Shown piece by piece: positions 10,225 to 22,182 of a DNA stretch of 64,000 nt. Both the position numbers and the translations under genes were made by a program. Below the pieces are notes generated by a model. The model searched no databases, had not been told where the DNA came from, and saw only the letters and a list, made by a program, of their open reading frames with translations. Origin of the DNA: Pseudisothecium myosuroides (taxonomy: Eukaryota; Streptophyta; Bryopsida; Hypnales; Lembophyllaceae); assembly GCA_951799445.1 (NCBI GenBank), contig OX637287.1, forward strand, positions 62,001-126,000, written 5' to 3'. Position 1 is the stretch's first letter; the number at the start of each line of letters is the position of its first letter.

Positions 10225-11800
10225 GTGGCAAATCCAATGGCCAAGAGCATTTCCACCATAATCGATCTACGGCAAGGATGCGTCCACGTGGAGCGCACGT
10301 TCAATCAAGCGGGCTCTGAAGCCCGAGAGCGTCCACCGTTGTTTGTGGTTGGCCGAGCGGTCCTTATCTCCTCCGTGATTCTAGATTCTTGCTGTGGCAA
10401 GGGCACTCGCAATCCAGTTGCTGGGTTTTTTCAAGCTCTTGCTTCGTCGCTACCAGCTGCGAGAGGTGGTACCCTGTGGATTTGGAAACCCTTCTCGTGG
10501 ATTTTGTTCTACAGCTGTGTCCACCGATTCTTGCATTGCTTGGTTTGGTGCATTCTTGGGTTTTATCCGGAAGCAAGGTTTCGGAATTCGCGGAGTTTGC
10601 GTGATTTTTGTGCGTCTGTGGATCAGCTCCGTGGCGGTGCCAAGAGCAAGAGAACGCCAGGTGCGACACATCCGTGTCTGGGAGCTCTGTCTGTGGATCA
10701 GCTCCGTAGCGGTGCAAAGAACAAGAGAACACTAGATGCGAGGGCGGCTTTTGTCGCTGTTCCGGCTAGTTTAGGAATGCGTAAGGCTTCTGTTCTTGAT
10801 TCCTTGACTGTAGAACAAGGGTTGTGATTCAATTCCGTGGTGGCAAACTCCATTGCTTTGTCGAAGCGTGGGGGGTTGAGGGCCGTGAGGACTGCCATGT
10901 TTCACGGAGAAGGCTATCGAGGTCACGGTTATGCGCGATGGTTGTTGGCGCAAGAAGAAGCCCGGCACTAGAGATAGTTTCACTGGCAAGGAGCAAATTT
11001 TGCCTAGGGCCATCGGGAAAGGCGCTTGGATTGGTGCCAAGGTGTTGAAGTCCATTGTAGTGAATTTAAAGGAGACCCATGTGGAGGTGTCGAAGATCAT
11101 CGATTGGAGAAGCGGCTTGTTGGCCATTGAGATCTCTTCGCTCCCCAAGCGAAGCATGTCTTGCAGCGTGCATTGGAAGAAGTCCGGCAACTTGGTAAGT
11201 GCATTTGCTTTTGGATTTGGGTTCAATTCCATTGGATTCTACAATTTTTGAAAAACGACTAGGAGAGAGGTGACGAAGTTGCTACATACCAAAGTCGATA
11301 GTTTGAGGGAAGCCGTCAATGTTGAACTGAGCATTCGGTGCTTGGACTGCTAAGAGAGGGTGAGGCTCTGTGGGCTCATGAGAATCTTTGAGCGAACCCT
11401 AGCAACATTTGCACGTAGGTTTTGAAGGTAGATTTTTGTTTTGAAGATCATTGATTGGAGAAGCGGCTTGTTGGCAGTTGAGATCTCTTCGCTCCCCGAG
11501 CGAAGCGTGTCCTGCATCGTGCATTGGAAGAAGTCCGGCAACTTGGTAAGTGCATCTGCTTTTGGGTTTGGGTTCAATTTGATCGGATTCTACAATTTTT
11601 GAAAAACGACTAGGAGAGAAATGTCGAAGTTGCTGCAAACCGAAGTCGATAGTTTGAGGGAAGCCGTCGATGTTGAACTGAGCATTCGGTGCTTGGACTG
11701 CTAAGAGAGGGTGAGGCTCTGTGGGCTCATGAGAATCTTTGAGCAAACCCCAGCAACATTTCCACGCAGGTTTTGAAGCTAGATTTTTGTTTCTTTTTTG
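10225..11800 (+). pseudogene. GC-richer gene-like block of unknown function, probably decayed
   Basis: Clearly higher GC than its surroundings, with several overlapping open frames, the longest 200 codons (10225-10827). A frame at 10931-11250 gives a mixed, protein-like sequence that runs into an exact GTAAGT donor after KKSGNL (donor near 11195). The same donor recurs in the duplicated copy near 11546. I recognise no domain and cannot decide the frame or strand with confidence. Likely an old gene or its 5' part, disturbed by the internal 351-bp duplication. Confidence 0.3.
11091..11785 (+). repeat. 351-bp tandem duplication
   Basis: The segment beginning GAAGATCATYGATTGGAGAAG at 11091 begins again at 11442 and is ~95 percent identical by eye. 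Both copies include the GTAAGT donor-like site and the block GGTGCTTGGACTGCTAAGAG. A third partial start (TTTTGAAGSTAGATTTTTG) follows at ~11772. Confidence 0.85.
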
Positions 11801-14800
11801 ACGGGGAAGCGTAGTTCATTCACTCCAGGGAATGTCTGAATTTAGGAGCCTTGTTATAGCTGGAGCCTTCTCCATCCCGGCCAAGAAGAGAGTGATGGAA
11901 GAGAGTCTATCTGATGGTTAGTCTGCAATTCATGTATTGACATGACATGCTGATACATGGATTGTTTTTTTTGTTTTATTTCTTATTCGTTTCATTTGGA
12001 CAGGGTTTAGAAGGTTTTATAACTGCTGAAGTATGGTGCCATATGTTTGTGTCAGTGCAGATGATGATGCTCATGTAAAGGCAAAGATACGGGAGTCGTC
12101 AATGTTGAGGTGGATACCAATTGTTCTTGTAATTTTGAAGAGTGATCCGGTGCAGCTTATGCTTCAGATGATGGTCCATCTTTGTAGGAGCAAGCACATG
12201 TAACCCTGCCAGAGAAATCCGGGGAAGAGGAGGTAGAGTTTTCTTTGTTTCTCTTTTGATTTATCTATCAAAATGGTCACCGTGTCATATTTCTGTTGTG
12301 ACATCTCATGTTTTATGAAGTGTTCTTATTTCCCTGCAACTATATCAACTTTTGTTTTGGTCCTTGCTTATATACTTCTAATTGGGAATTTCTCTTCACA
12401 GGTTTTACTATCAGTCTCTTGTATTATGGTGTCTGCCAAGAGGAAAGTGACTGGATGGTTGGAGATAATGTAGCCGAGACTTGGGCATGGCTGCACATGG
12501 CGCAACTTATCAGCGGCATGGGCTTGGCTATGTGTGCCACGAGTTATCTGTAGCGTGGGGGCTAGCTATACGTGGGGTATCAGGCGACTCAATGCAGTCG
12601 TGTCTCTTAGAATCGTTGACTCTAAATCGAGAACCTAAGGTATCTATATGCAAACGACTTCTGAGTTTGGAATGTTTCGTAGAGTCTAGGAATGATTTTG
12701 GAATGTTTTGTTAAGCCCTCAAGTGTGAAATTGAACAATAGTTAGAAGCGCTTCAATTTCTTTGATCATTACATATTTGGTAGGGCAGTTAATTCAACTA
12801 TTTTTCCCTAAGCTCTCCAATTGTGTTTTAACCCTTTTATTATGCTCCATCATCAATTACAAGTCCCTCAATTATAGGTCCCTCGAAGTATTGTGCCGAG
12901 TGACTTCAACATATCACGGAAAGACGTCTAAGTTTTCCTCAGAGTGTGCAGCCAAGAGACTTGCGGTGCTCATCATCAATCACAGGTCCCACATTTATGC
13001 GCCAGATAGCATTCTTTGAACTTGCTTGCGTTGTCACATGACGATGCCCCTTTTGCTAAGTCTGTAAATTGTTCATGCATGTTTTTCAATGCCCAAAAAA
13101 CACAGTGCTTAGGCAATTTTAAGTTTAGATGTGTAAATTGCATCAAAAATTCGGGTCCTTCATTTGAAGTCATAGTATTTGGGCCATAGTACTGAACGAG
13201 GTCCTGGACGTAGTAAAACTAGACAACAGCACTAAATGTTGTTCAAATGATTTTGTGAAGATCCAATTAGTCTTGAAGGAGCTGAGACGTGTAACAATAC
13301 CTTGGCAAGACGTGTGGCACGAAGCACTTCTGGAAGGTAGTCGATTATATTTGGAGAAAGACATGTCGAGGCCATGTTCAACTGCTTGCATCCTTTGACA
13401 AACCCGAGGGTCCTGTAATTGTCAAGGTACAATTATTTGTCCAGAATTATGGACCGACTCTATAAACATCTTGTCGAAATATCTTGTTTGTTTTTTAAAA
13501 ATTTGTTGTGTAGTATCTTGGGATCTTGGAGATTAAATCTGACTACCTTGATTGTGGTGCTCTAAACCTTTGTGTTTCACTCAAATTATGTGGCAGTGAT
13601 GTTAGTATCATGTAGGATGATGTCGTGATCTTGTAGTTGTTAAACCGGCCTGCAAAGATAGTAGTGGTCACGAGTGGAGTGAGGTAAATGGATCAGTCTT
13701 ACTGACCTTAGTGCTTTGTCAGTCTATGGATGTCATTTGGAGATTATGTTCTCCTTTACATGTATGTCATATTTTCTTTCGGTGTTGTTTATGTGTGCTT
13801 GATAGCCCTGTGTCTTACAAGTAAAAGCCTATTTTTATGGTTGCAGGTTTATGTTTGTAGAGAAATTTTGCTTAGATTTAGTTTGTTTCAATGTTATTGT
13901 GCTTTGAAACATTAAGCCGTTGAATCTTTTCACCTTGTAGTAGTGCGTGTGTTCATTTGAACCTGTTTCCATTGTAGATAAACTTGACTACTAATGGCTA
14001 CTATTTATGTCCTAGCCAAAAAAATGCATGTAAATGAATGTTACGTTGCATCACAGTAATTGCAGCTTTAACAATGATAAGTGCATTAATCGGTGCTTGG
14101 TACAGGTGAATGATACATTTGTCAAAGTTCTTTGTAGCTTACACTTGAATACAAAAGAACAACAAGAATGGGAGAAGTTGGCTGATTTTCTCTCAGTCAA
14201 CATTCTCAATTGCTTTTTTGGTTGCATCTAATGCAGCATGTTTGAAACTTTTGAGTGGTGCACTTGAATTGTTTTAGCTTCATTTTGTGACTGGCCTTTT
14301 GTCTTGTAATCATTGGATTCATCATTGAAGCTAAGTAGGACACTTGCCTAAAGAATTTCAAATTGTTTGGAATTGTACAACATGTAGGAAAAAAATAAGA
14401 AGTACAAAAAAGTAGTAAATGATTCAAAATACAAAATTGTTAAGAATTTATTAATGGAATTGAAAAATGCCAATCTGAATGGTTGAAATGATGTAATAAA
14501 TAATCTTCATCCTATGATTTTCTTTAATGCTCATAGCTTAGGGTAGTTTCTTTTAATTTTGAAGGGCTATTCTTTTTATTGTTTTGAAAGAGAGTCAATC
14601 CTTGCAATTTTGAATAAAGAAGCATACATAGATGATTTGCATCTAAATTCAATTGGACAGTAGAAATCCTGCAGTCTTCAAGTTTGTGCAGCATCAATGA
14701 GCATTTCTTGTTGTACTTAGCAAGAAGGGCACAGGAAGCTTAAAATTGCATCTCACTGTTAAGATTCATCATAGAATTCAACTGCACCAAAAGCCATACT

Positions 14801-14842
14801 AATCCTACTCAAAACAAATCTTGCAGCCTTGGAAGAGGGTAT
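11801..14842. other. Intergenic or decayed genic DNA, nothing identified
   Basis: Mixed composition with a few splice-like sites (TTCACAG at ~12401) and short open frames of no recognisable family. A segment near 12089-12235 reads as Asp/Glu-rich protein-like sequence but is interrupted by TGA and TAG. The last bases hold the GGTAT target site of the next element (14838-14842). Confidence 0.3.
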
Positions 14843-15063
14843 TGTGGGCGCAAGATTACCCACCCTTGGTAATAGAGCGAACATCGACCAGGTTCTATGC
14901 CTTTATCCACATTTTTTAATATATGGGGGTGATGTGAGCGCGGTCCACTGTGCCTTCCAAGCAATGGATCTTTTTTGCTAACGTTTCTTAAGTGTCGTGG
15001 ATGACAGCAAATAATTAGTAATGCATGTAGTGACTCACAAGTTAACTGCAATGTTTAGAGTGA

Positions 15064-16000
15064 TGGTGAAATCCTAACTCGCTAGCTATCTATCCTATGG
15101 CGAGGGTCGACTGGGTAGTTGGCGTCATTTCTAACGTCCCTAACTACGTAAAAAGGGGAATCCTTATGTTCCTTCCATGAACCTTCAAGGCTATCTTGGG
15201 TTTCTAAGTCTCCATTGAGAAGTTCTACTTTTAAAAGCTACCCCTAAAGTTCCAACTTCGGAATGTAACTCTAGATTTTACTTCCTTAACTTGATTCTTA
15301 AATATTAACTACCGACTTGTGCTCAATGTCTTGACTTTTGACTCTAGGTTTCTATTCCTAAATTAACTCTAAGATTTACCCTTGAATTTTAACTCTAGGT
15401 TTTGACTTTTAACTCTAAATTTTACTTCTAAAATTAACTCTAAACTCTACCCTTGAATTTTAACTCTATGTTTTAACTTTTAACCCTAGGTTTTTACTCC
15501 TAAATTAACTCTAAGATTTACCCTTGAAATTTAATCTAAACTTTTGACTTTTGACTTTTGACTTCTACTTCCAAATTTATTCCTATCGTTTTAATCCTAG
15601 ATTAACTCTAAATGTTATCCTCCTAAGTTTAATTCCAACTTTTAACTTTTGAATTTTAACTTCCCTAATTAAAATCTTAATTTAATCCTAGGTTTTTAAC
15701 TCGCTATTTGATCTTTAATCTTAATCCTAAATCCTCCCTCTAATCTAATCCTAATTTCCGTCCATTGTTTCTTGTGGTTCACTTTTAATTAAAATTCCTC
15801 CGTTCTACCCCCTACCGCTTAACTTAGCCTAACGCGGTCAGTTTATGGTCAAATCTTAATTATAAGATGTTTTCGGAAACCTCTATTCTTAATCTATCAA
15901 CTTTCGAATCTAAACTTCTGATTTACACTAATCTCGGATGCTAATCACGTTCTAAGGGCTGATTAGGAAAAACAAATGCTAATTAGGGAGAAACGACTAG
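15064..16000 (-). other. 3' part of family 3 LTR (intron-like, CT/AT-rich)
   Basis: Repeated phrases of the type TTAACTCTAAGATTTACCC and TTGACTTTTGACTC fill this stretch. On the minus strand it follows the GTGGGT donor of the LTR exon, so it would be intronic up to and beyond the LTR end. No coding sequence seen. Confidence 0.45.
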
Positions 16001-16019
16001 GATTAGTTTAATGACCCAC

Positions 16020-16082
16020 CTCGTTACTGCTAGTGTCGGAAATGACGTCATCCTCATCCACATGCGCGTCCTCGTGTTCCAT
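16020..16082 (-). CDS. Short acidic start exon inside family 3 LTR (21 codons)
   Basis: On the minus strand GCCACCATGG, a perfect Kozak context, opens a frame coding MEHEDAHVDEDDVISDTSSN plus E and ends exactly at GAG followed by GTGGGT, a splice donor in phase 0. The exon is GC-rich in an AT-rich LTR. It sits ~1.2 kb before the LTR 3' end. Family 2 LTRs have an analogous ATG exon at a similar distance, joined in phase to gag. By analogy this would be the first coding exon of the gag of this family, stranded here by solo-LTR formation. There is no second copy in the window to test it, because the other family 3 LTR runs off the end. Confidence 0.5.
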
Positions 16083-17034
16083 GGTGGCCACTCGCGATTG
16101 TCTTCTTTTATTTTTGCGTTACGGTTTTTATTTATTTTATTTTTTTCAAGGCCCACGGCTTAATTTGTAGAAAAGAAACCGTTACACGTATGATGTTCTA
16201 ACCCTTTCCCCCCATTTCCTTCTCCTTTTCTTTCTCTCCTCCTTCTTCTACACTAGCACTATTCCACCTAAGCTTTTATGAGTCTTACACTATGGTTTCA
16301 AACTACGAAAAGGGTTTAAATGTTCTTCCTACCTTCTTACGCAACCTTGCTTTGTGTCATCCTAATCCTCCTCCCAACGGTTGCAAGGAGTTCTTCTAGA
16401 TTTCCTACCTAATCTACTAAATAGGCACTATTCATCGTCTCTCTCCCTTCCATTCCTATAATACATCCTTCTCCCTAATTTCCTTCCATTGTGTGTAGGT
16501 GTGAGTGGTGATGCAGGTTGAACCGGATGGTTTTGTGCAAGTGGCGTGTGGAATGGCAACCTCTATTTCTCCCTTCTCCCTTTTGTATTTTTAGCCCTAG
16601 TCCTATTTCAACCCCTCTTAGCACAAAATTAGTCCAACATGCTTTTGGTTTGGTTTTGCCTTTGTTTGTGTTCGGGTTTGGGGAGAACCAACAATAATAA
16701 AAAAAACCCGAGAGAATTCAAAATTTGGGGAAGATGTCATAACACAGCAAAGCACAAATCCCTCCCTCAGGTGTTAAATTAGTGTAAAACACCTTAGATG
16801 ACTCGTGTATCGTTCCCACAGGATTTCAACTAGTAGTATCCTCAAAATAACCGGAACAGGATCCGGAACACAAAACCAAAGACAAACAGAATCCGGGAAT
16901 AAAACGTAGAAATAGACTTCCCGATCTGTATTCGGTTAATTTCCTCCTTTATCAACCTAGCTCTCAAACATATTACCAATCAACAAGAAATAGATCGGCA
17001 TTCCTTCACAATAGTAGCAGTAGCTTGGTATCCG

Positions 17035-17283
17035 GCTTAGCTAAACGCGGAACCGGAAAGAGTGTCTTGATCCTGTACCTTTCCCGGATCCGGATCTAGC
17101 AAGCAATGCGAACAAGGGTATAGTTTAACCTCTACATCAGAGGGTTCCGCTCTTGGACTTAAGGAAGGACACGTAAATCCTACCCTCCACTGGTTTAAAG
17201 TGGCTGAAGTTCCACTAAAAGAGAAATAACAAAGAAAACAAAGAAAAACCGGAAAGCAAGTATTTCCTCACAACTGATCCGGG
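17035..17283 (-). promoter_or_regulatory. Hyper-conserved block of family 1, copy 2
   Basis: Reverse complement is nearly identical to 6415-6660, including the pyrimidine tract and CTCTTTTAG acceptor-like site (AG complement at 17215-17216) and the following ~155 bases. Confidence 0.6.
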
Positions 17284-18063
17284 AAGTGACTCCAGACAAG
17301 GTCACTCAGAAAACCCTCACAATCCCCACATTACTACAACGACAGATCTATCCAGATAGAATTCCAAGAGCTAACTAGGGTGCTCTTGTACTAACAGGTC
17401 CTAGCTACCTTCCAGTTCCTCTCTTCCGGTTACAGCAAAACCTCTCAGACATCAGCTAGCGATTGTCCTTCCTCTCAAGGACTCTCCTAATCTAAGAATG
17501 GCTATCTTGCTCAAAAGACTCCTAAGAAACATCAGTAGATCAAACTGTCTCTTAGTACAACAGACTTTCACCCACCCAAATACTCCCGGAACCGGATCCG
17601 AACAGAATCCGGGGACGCCTCTTCTCCTCAAAGCTTCACCATCAAACTACCTGAACTTGCACTGATAAAAACACTGCCTAACCCCTCAACACAAGACCAA
17701 GACTTTTCAGACCAGTACTCATGGAGTTGAACTTCAAGCTTTCTTTGCAGAAATTGAATGGGAAAACAAGAATATGAAAACGCCCGGAGTTGAAACTAAC
17801 TTCCAACCTCTAAATAACAACCCAAGGGAAACCCTAAAGGTCCCTAGCAATCCAAAATAAAGGACTAGAGATTGACACGCGTCATTCCTTATGCATCTGA
17901 GTTGACTTCCTATCAGCCAATCCGCAAAATGTGGATCTCAGATCCTAAAAACCCGGAAAGTACAGTCCAGGTGCATCCTCCTAAGATGCAGCTAACTAAC
18001 TGCTTCCTTGCTACTAAAAACTTGAGTTTAACCATGCAAGGATTAACTCAAGGAATTTCCTAA

Positions 18064-19923
18064 CTACTTCTTGGCCTTCTTCGGGATAGGTTCCTCTTTG
18101 CTTACTCCTTTCCGGGGTGGCTGTTTCCGGATTGGAGATGTCTTGACCCCCTTCGATGTCGTGCCCTTCGCTGGCGTCCCCTTCAATGGTGTCTGTGTCT
18201 TTCCCTTGAGATGGGAAGGAGAAATCGTTTCCAAGTCTGAATCGTCCTCGGATTCAGAATCCGGAATCGCTATCGGTTGGGATCCGGATCCCGTCGGGCT
18301 ATCATCCTTTTTTGACGTACTTGGTGACTCTTCCTCTTCCGAGTGGTAACTCACGGGAGATACCTCTCTGGCACGTTTGCTTGTTTTCTTCTTCTTCATT
18401 GATTTGGGAACATTCGGAGACTGCTTTGGATCTTTACTCTGGGGTGTCCCGAGGTCAGATCCGGACTTCCTCTTCTCCTTGGATCCGGATGCACGTACTA
18501 ATCCTTCCCCTTCCTCCGGCTTCAGCTTAGAGGCTCCCTTCCCAGGTGTCTTCTCCTCCTTTGGCTTGTCCTTTGGCTTTGGTATGACCGGTGGGGACAT
18601 GGGTGCTTTCTTCGGGTCTTGATAGAACCCCGATTGTTGAAGAACGTCCCGGACCTCGTAAATCATCTTCTCCATTGATGTTAAATACTCCGCCAGTACC
18701 AACACTGTCTTCACGGCCGCTTCAGATCCTTCCTTCAGGATTCCTTCGTCAAACAACTTAGCTTTGTTGATCACACTCCCTGAGTAAGATACAAAGCTTC
18801 GGACTTTGCGAAGTGTGTCCTCAACCTCAGAGGAAAGTTTCCTGACCTCCTTACTTCCTGTCTCATTTTTCTCTAACTTCCGGGTCAGTTCCTCATTCCT
18901 CTCAATCAACTCCCTAATCCGGATTTACCACTTACGGGATTCTTTATCCCGAAGTAAACCTTCTACCTTCTTAGCGAGCTCAGCTACCCCGATCCCACCA
19001 AACAATCCGCATACATCCTGGACTGCTCCTCTCTCGGTACTCAGCTCCTCACGAATCCTCTCGAGATCCTTAATGATCCTCCCAAGAGTTTTATCCCGTA
19101 AACTTTCCGGTTCCTCAGATCCCCTTTGTTTACCCCTAGGTTTCTGTTGCTGGGGCAAGACCTCTCTGGCTCTCTCTGAGGATTCCTCCTTCTTTTCTGA
19201 AGATCCTCCCTCTGATTCCTCTTCTACCTCTTCCTCCTGTTTCTTAGGAGGAACGATGTTAAACTTCTGGATGGTGGCTGCAGCCTTACAGGTGGTCCTC
19301 TCTTGACCTCTAAGTGTCCCTAGATAATCATAGAGGTGGAAGAGGAAGGGGCCAATTGCCGTGGCCTTAGTGTTGCCTAGGGTAGAGACCATCTTTCCCA
19401 CTAAATCTTTCACTATCTCCCCCCAGAATACCTTCCTCTCTCCGCTCAGGGCACCGAAGATCGTATTTGCCCAAGTCACTGTGATCCGGGATGGGCGTTC
19501 CGAATACACTATCGGAACTATGAACTCTAGCAATCTCTTCTCCCTAGCATTCTTGCAGTCCGCCACGAGGTAACCATCCTTCTTGTGGGGAGTGTCAGAA
19601 AACTTACCCTCCGCGAATTTGTGTGTCCGGGAGGCCATCCCGTCTCCTTCACGAGGAAAGTCATAAACTGCTCTCCATGTCTCGAGGGTCCATTTCCTTG
19701 GCAGCGCTCGGTGCGTCTTGTCCCACTCGTTGGACTGGTCCTTTGTTAGCTCCCAAATCATCTCCTCGTCCTTCAGGCCCCATGGTCGCCGTAGGAATCC
19801 GAGGCATCCGATTTGACCCAAATCCTCCTCCAACTGCTTCCGGTGATTTTCATCCTCCGGGATGACCGGGTGGATAGTCTTAGTTTTGAAGACTACAGCC
19901 TCACTACCCTCACCCTTCACCAT
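18064..19923 (-). pseudogene. Family 1 long ORF, copy 2 (619 codons), one in-frame TAA
   Basis: Same protein as 3769-5610, roughly 70 percent similar by eye: MVKGEG start at 19923, TWANTIFGALSGERKVFW core, acidic linker, likely coiled coil, basic tail ending PKKAKK. One in-frame TAA at 18925-18927 lies where copy 1 has GAA; the frame continues without shift on both sides. The nonsense change is at a different place from that of copy 1, so the two inactivations are independent and each parental element was once open. The function is unknown; the basic, NLS-like tail and coiled coil suggest an oligomeric nucleic-acid-binding protein. Confidence 0.7.
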
Positions 19924-20614
19924 TGCACTCAAATATTTCTCCTTAACCTGCCACGCACAATTCTCACACAAGCCCTCCTATACAGGAAACTACAGATCCT
20001 TTCTCACAAACTCCGGTACTATGCTATCCGGATCCGGAAACTAAGAACCCTCCTTCTACACGATCTGATCTGTAAATCACCGCTCTGAGAACTCCAAGGA
20101 TGTTTCCACAATTCAGAATGAAGAATGAAGACGAAAGTTTTCCTCTTCCTGGGTTTCTCCCAAACTATCCGTTTCCAACCGTTTTAGGGTTACCGTTTCC
20201 GCCGCAATCCCGGAAGACTGTGACCGTTTAAACGACTCTCCCTACCTTCCGGTAGAGCCGTTGGATCTCAGGATTGCCCTAACGGCTTCTTGTTGGCTCC
20301 CGGTATCCTCCTGCATATGTTCACGCCTGGCCCGGTACTTGGGTAACTTCCAGATTGATACCTTGAACTGGATCCGGTTCCGGTTTCCTGATTTAATTGG
20401 GAAACTCTAATTCTCTTTCTTAACCATATTATCTGTTTAGAGATATTCTAACACAGATATATCTTAATTTTGGTAAAACTCGTATTTCAGCCTTATAAAA
20501 AGCCAAAAATTTTACCAATTCTCTCTTTTTCTTTCATATTTCTAACTAATTACTTTATCCTTACATTTTGTGCTCCTACAGAGGAGCCCGAATGGCCACA
20601 GCCTCCCCCTACTG

Positions 20615-20935
20615 GACTGAGAGAGCTGCTGTACCGAGAGAGCTGCAGTACCGGGAGAGCTGCTGTACCGGGAGAGCCGCTGGATCGGGAGAGCTGCTGG
20701 ATCGGGAGAGCTACTGGCCCTCCGGCTGGCTGGCCTTCCCGGTTGGCTGGCTGGGGGGTCGGCCAAAAAATTTTAATTAATTTTTTTTTTTTTTTCCCAG
20801 TTATGGCTGCTGGTTCTGTTTGTTGGCTGGCTCGTTTGCTGGACTGATGTTGGCTGGCTCGTTATGTTGGTCTGATGTTGGCTGGCTCGTATGCTGGTTC
20901 TGATGTTGGCTGGCCGTATGCTGGTTCTGGAACTC
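20615..20935 (-). repeat. Minisatellites in family 3 LTR (18 bp and ~27 bp)
   Basis: 20615-20715 holds about six copies of an 18-bp unit GGGAGAGCTGCTGTACCG. 20815-20935 holds several copies of a unit around GATGTTGGCTGGCTCGTATG. The other family 3 LTR has the related CATCAGTCCAGGCCATC array at 63770-63900. Confidence 0.75.
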
Positions 20936-21394
20936 GATTTTTGACTAAGGCTAAAAGACTAGAATTTTGGCTAAGGCTGAAATAAAAAGACTAGATTCTT
21001 GACTAAGGCTAAAGAGACTGGAAATTTGGCTAAAGCCAAATAAAAAGACTAGATTCTTGCTAACCTAGGGGGGGATAGAACTTTGGGGGGTGCTAGATCT
21101 ACTAAGATTTTTGGGATACAACTAACTAAATAAAACTTGGGGAACCACTAAACTCTCTTAAACTTTGGGAAATGACTAAATTTTACTAAGTGCAAAGGAA
21201 CCTACATATCTTGGAAGCTAAACTCTGGAGGTTTCCACAAAGGTCTTGGAAACTAGACTTTGGATCTAAACACGGGGGAAGTGCAAAGCTTCGTCGTGAA
21301 ATTGGTTTTAACACCAACTTTAGGACTTCTAGACTCCCCGGGGGTTCAAAGCTCCGCCGTCTACACTTTTAACATACGCTTTAGGACTTCTACT

Positions 21395-21730
21395 TTGTTA
21401 TTAGTTCAAAGCTTCGCCGTTCCCAAGGGGGGTCCACACACTGAGAGAGACTTTAGAAGAGGGAAAAGCTAAACTTTTAAGGAAAACAACCACACGTGAG
21501 TTCAAAGCTTCGCTGTCCCGGAGGGGGGTCCACACAGTGAGAGAGACTTTAGAAGAGGGAAAAGCTAAACTTTTAAAGAATAACAACCACACGTGAGTTC
21601 AAAGCTTCGCCGTCCCGAAGGGGGGTCCACACAATGAGAGAGACTTTAGAAGAGGGAAAAGCTAAACTTTTAAAGAACAACAAACACACGTGAGTTCAAA
21701 GCTTCGCCGTCCCGGAGGGAGGTCTACTTA
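21395..21730 (-). repeat. ~97-bp leader repeats of family 3 LTR
   Basis: The anchor CAAAGCTTCG occurs at 21407, 21503, 21600 and 21697 (spacing 96, 97, 97), with looser copies near 21281 and 21345. On the LTR sense strand the motif is CGGCGAAGCTTTGA after a GGACCCCCCT tract. The array lies downstream of the TATA box, so it would be in the transcribed leader. The same array is at ~63005-63310. Confidence 0.8.
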
Positions 21731-22174
21731 ACAAGGAGAAGGTTAGATGAGGGTGTAAGAAAAAAACACAAAGAGAAACACACAAGTTAGACATCGAAAA
21801 AAACACAAAGCTCACACGCTAAAGGCCCCCCAAAGCGGCATCGCCAAGGTACAATGGGGGTGACTTTAGGATTAGTGCAAGATACAAAAAAAAAGGACTC
21901 TTAAACTTCACAAGTTAGATCACAACACGTACAAGAGGGAGAGAGAGGCTCTCCACTCACAACCAAGTACCAACAACTTCACAAAAGAGTACACAAAGCA
22001 AGGTAGAAGGACCCCCAAGGACCTTCAAAGCTTGAACATAAGCAACAATGGAGCCAAAAGTGCTCCGAAAACACCGTAGAGGTTTTTGGCTTTAAATGCC
22101 AAAATATCCAAAATAACTTGGACCCACGGACCCAAAACAAGAATTGGGGGTGTTTTAGAGAGAGAAATGGGGCC

Positions 22175-22182
22175 CTTATATA
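22175..22182 (-). promoter_or_regulatory. TATA box of family 3 LTR
   Basis: TATATAAG on the minus strand within CCTATATAAGGGCCCC, followed by a CT-rich initiator region. The identical context is found at 62545-62552 in the other copy. Confidence 0.75.

Larger units (their letters stand above)
16735..20580 (-). mobile_element. Family 1 element, copy 2, nested in family 3 LTR
   Basis: Inverted relative to copy 1. Ends are TGTAGGAGCACAAAATG (minus-strand start at 20580) and GCTGTGTTATGACA (minus-strand end at 16735). Flanks are GAAGA (16730-16734) and GAGGA (20581-20585), a 5-bp target duplication with one mismatch. Its presence as a whole unit inside another LTR, without any internal domain, supports either a solo LTR or a complete small transposon. 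Being nested, it is younger than the surrounding family 3 insertion. Confidence 0.8.
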
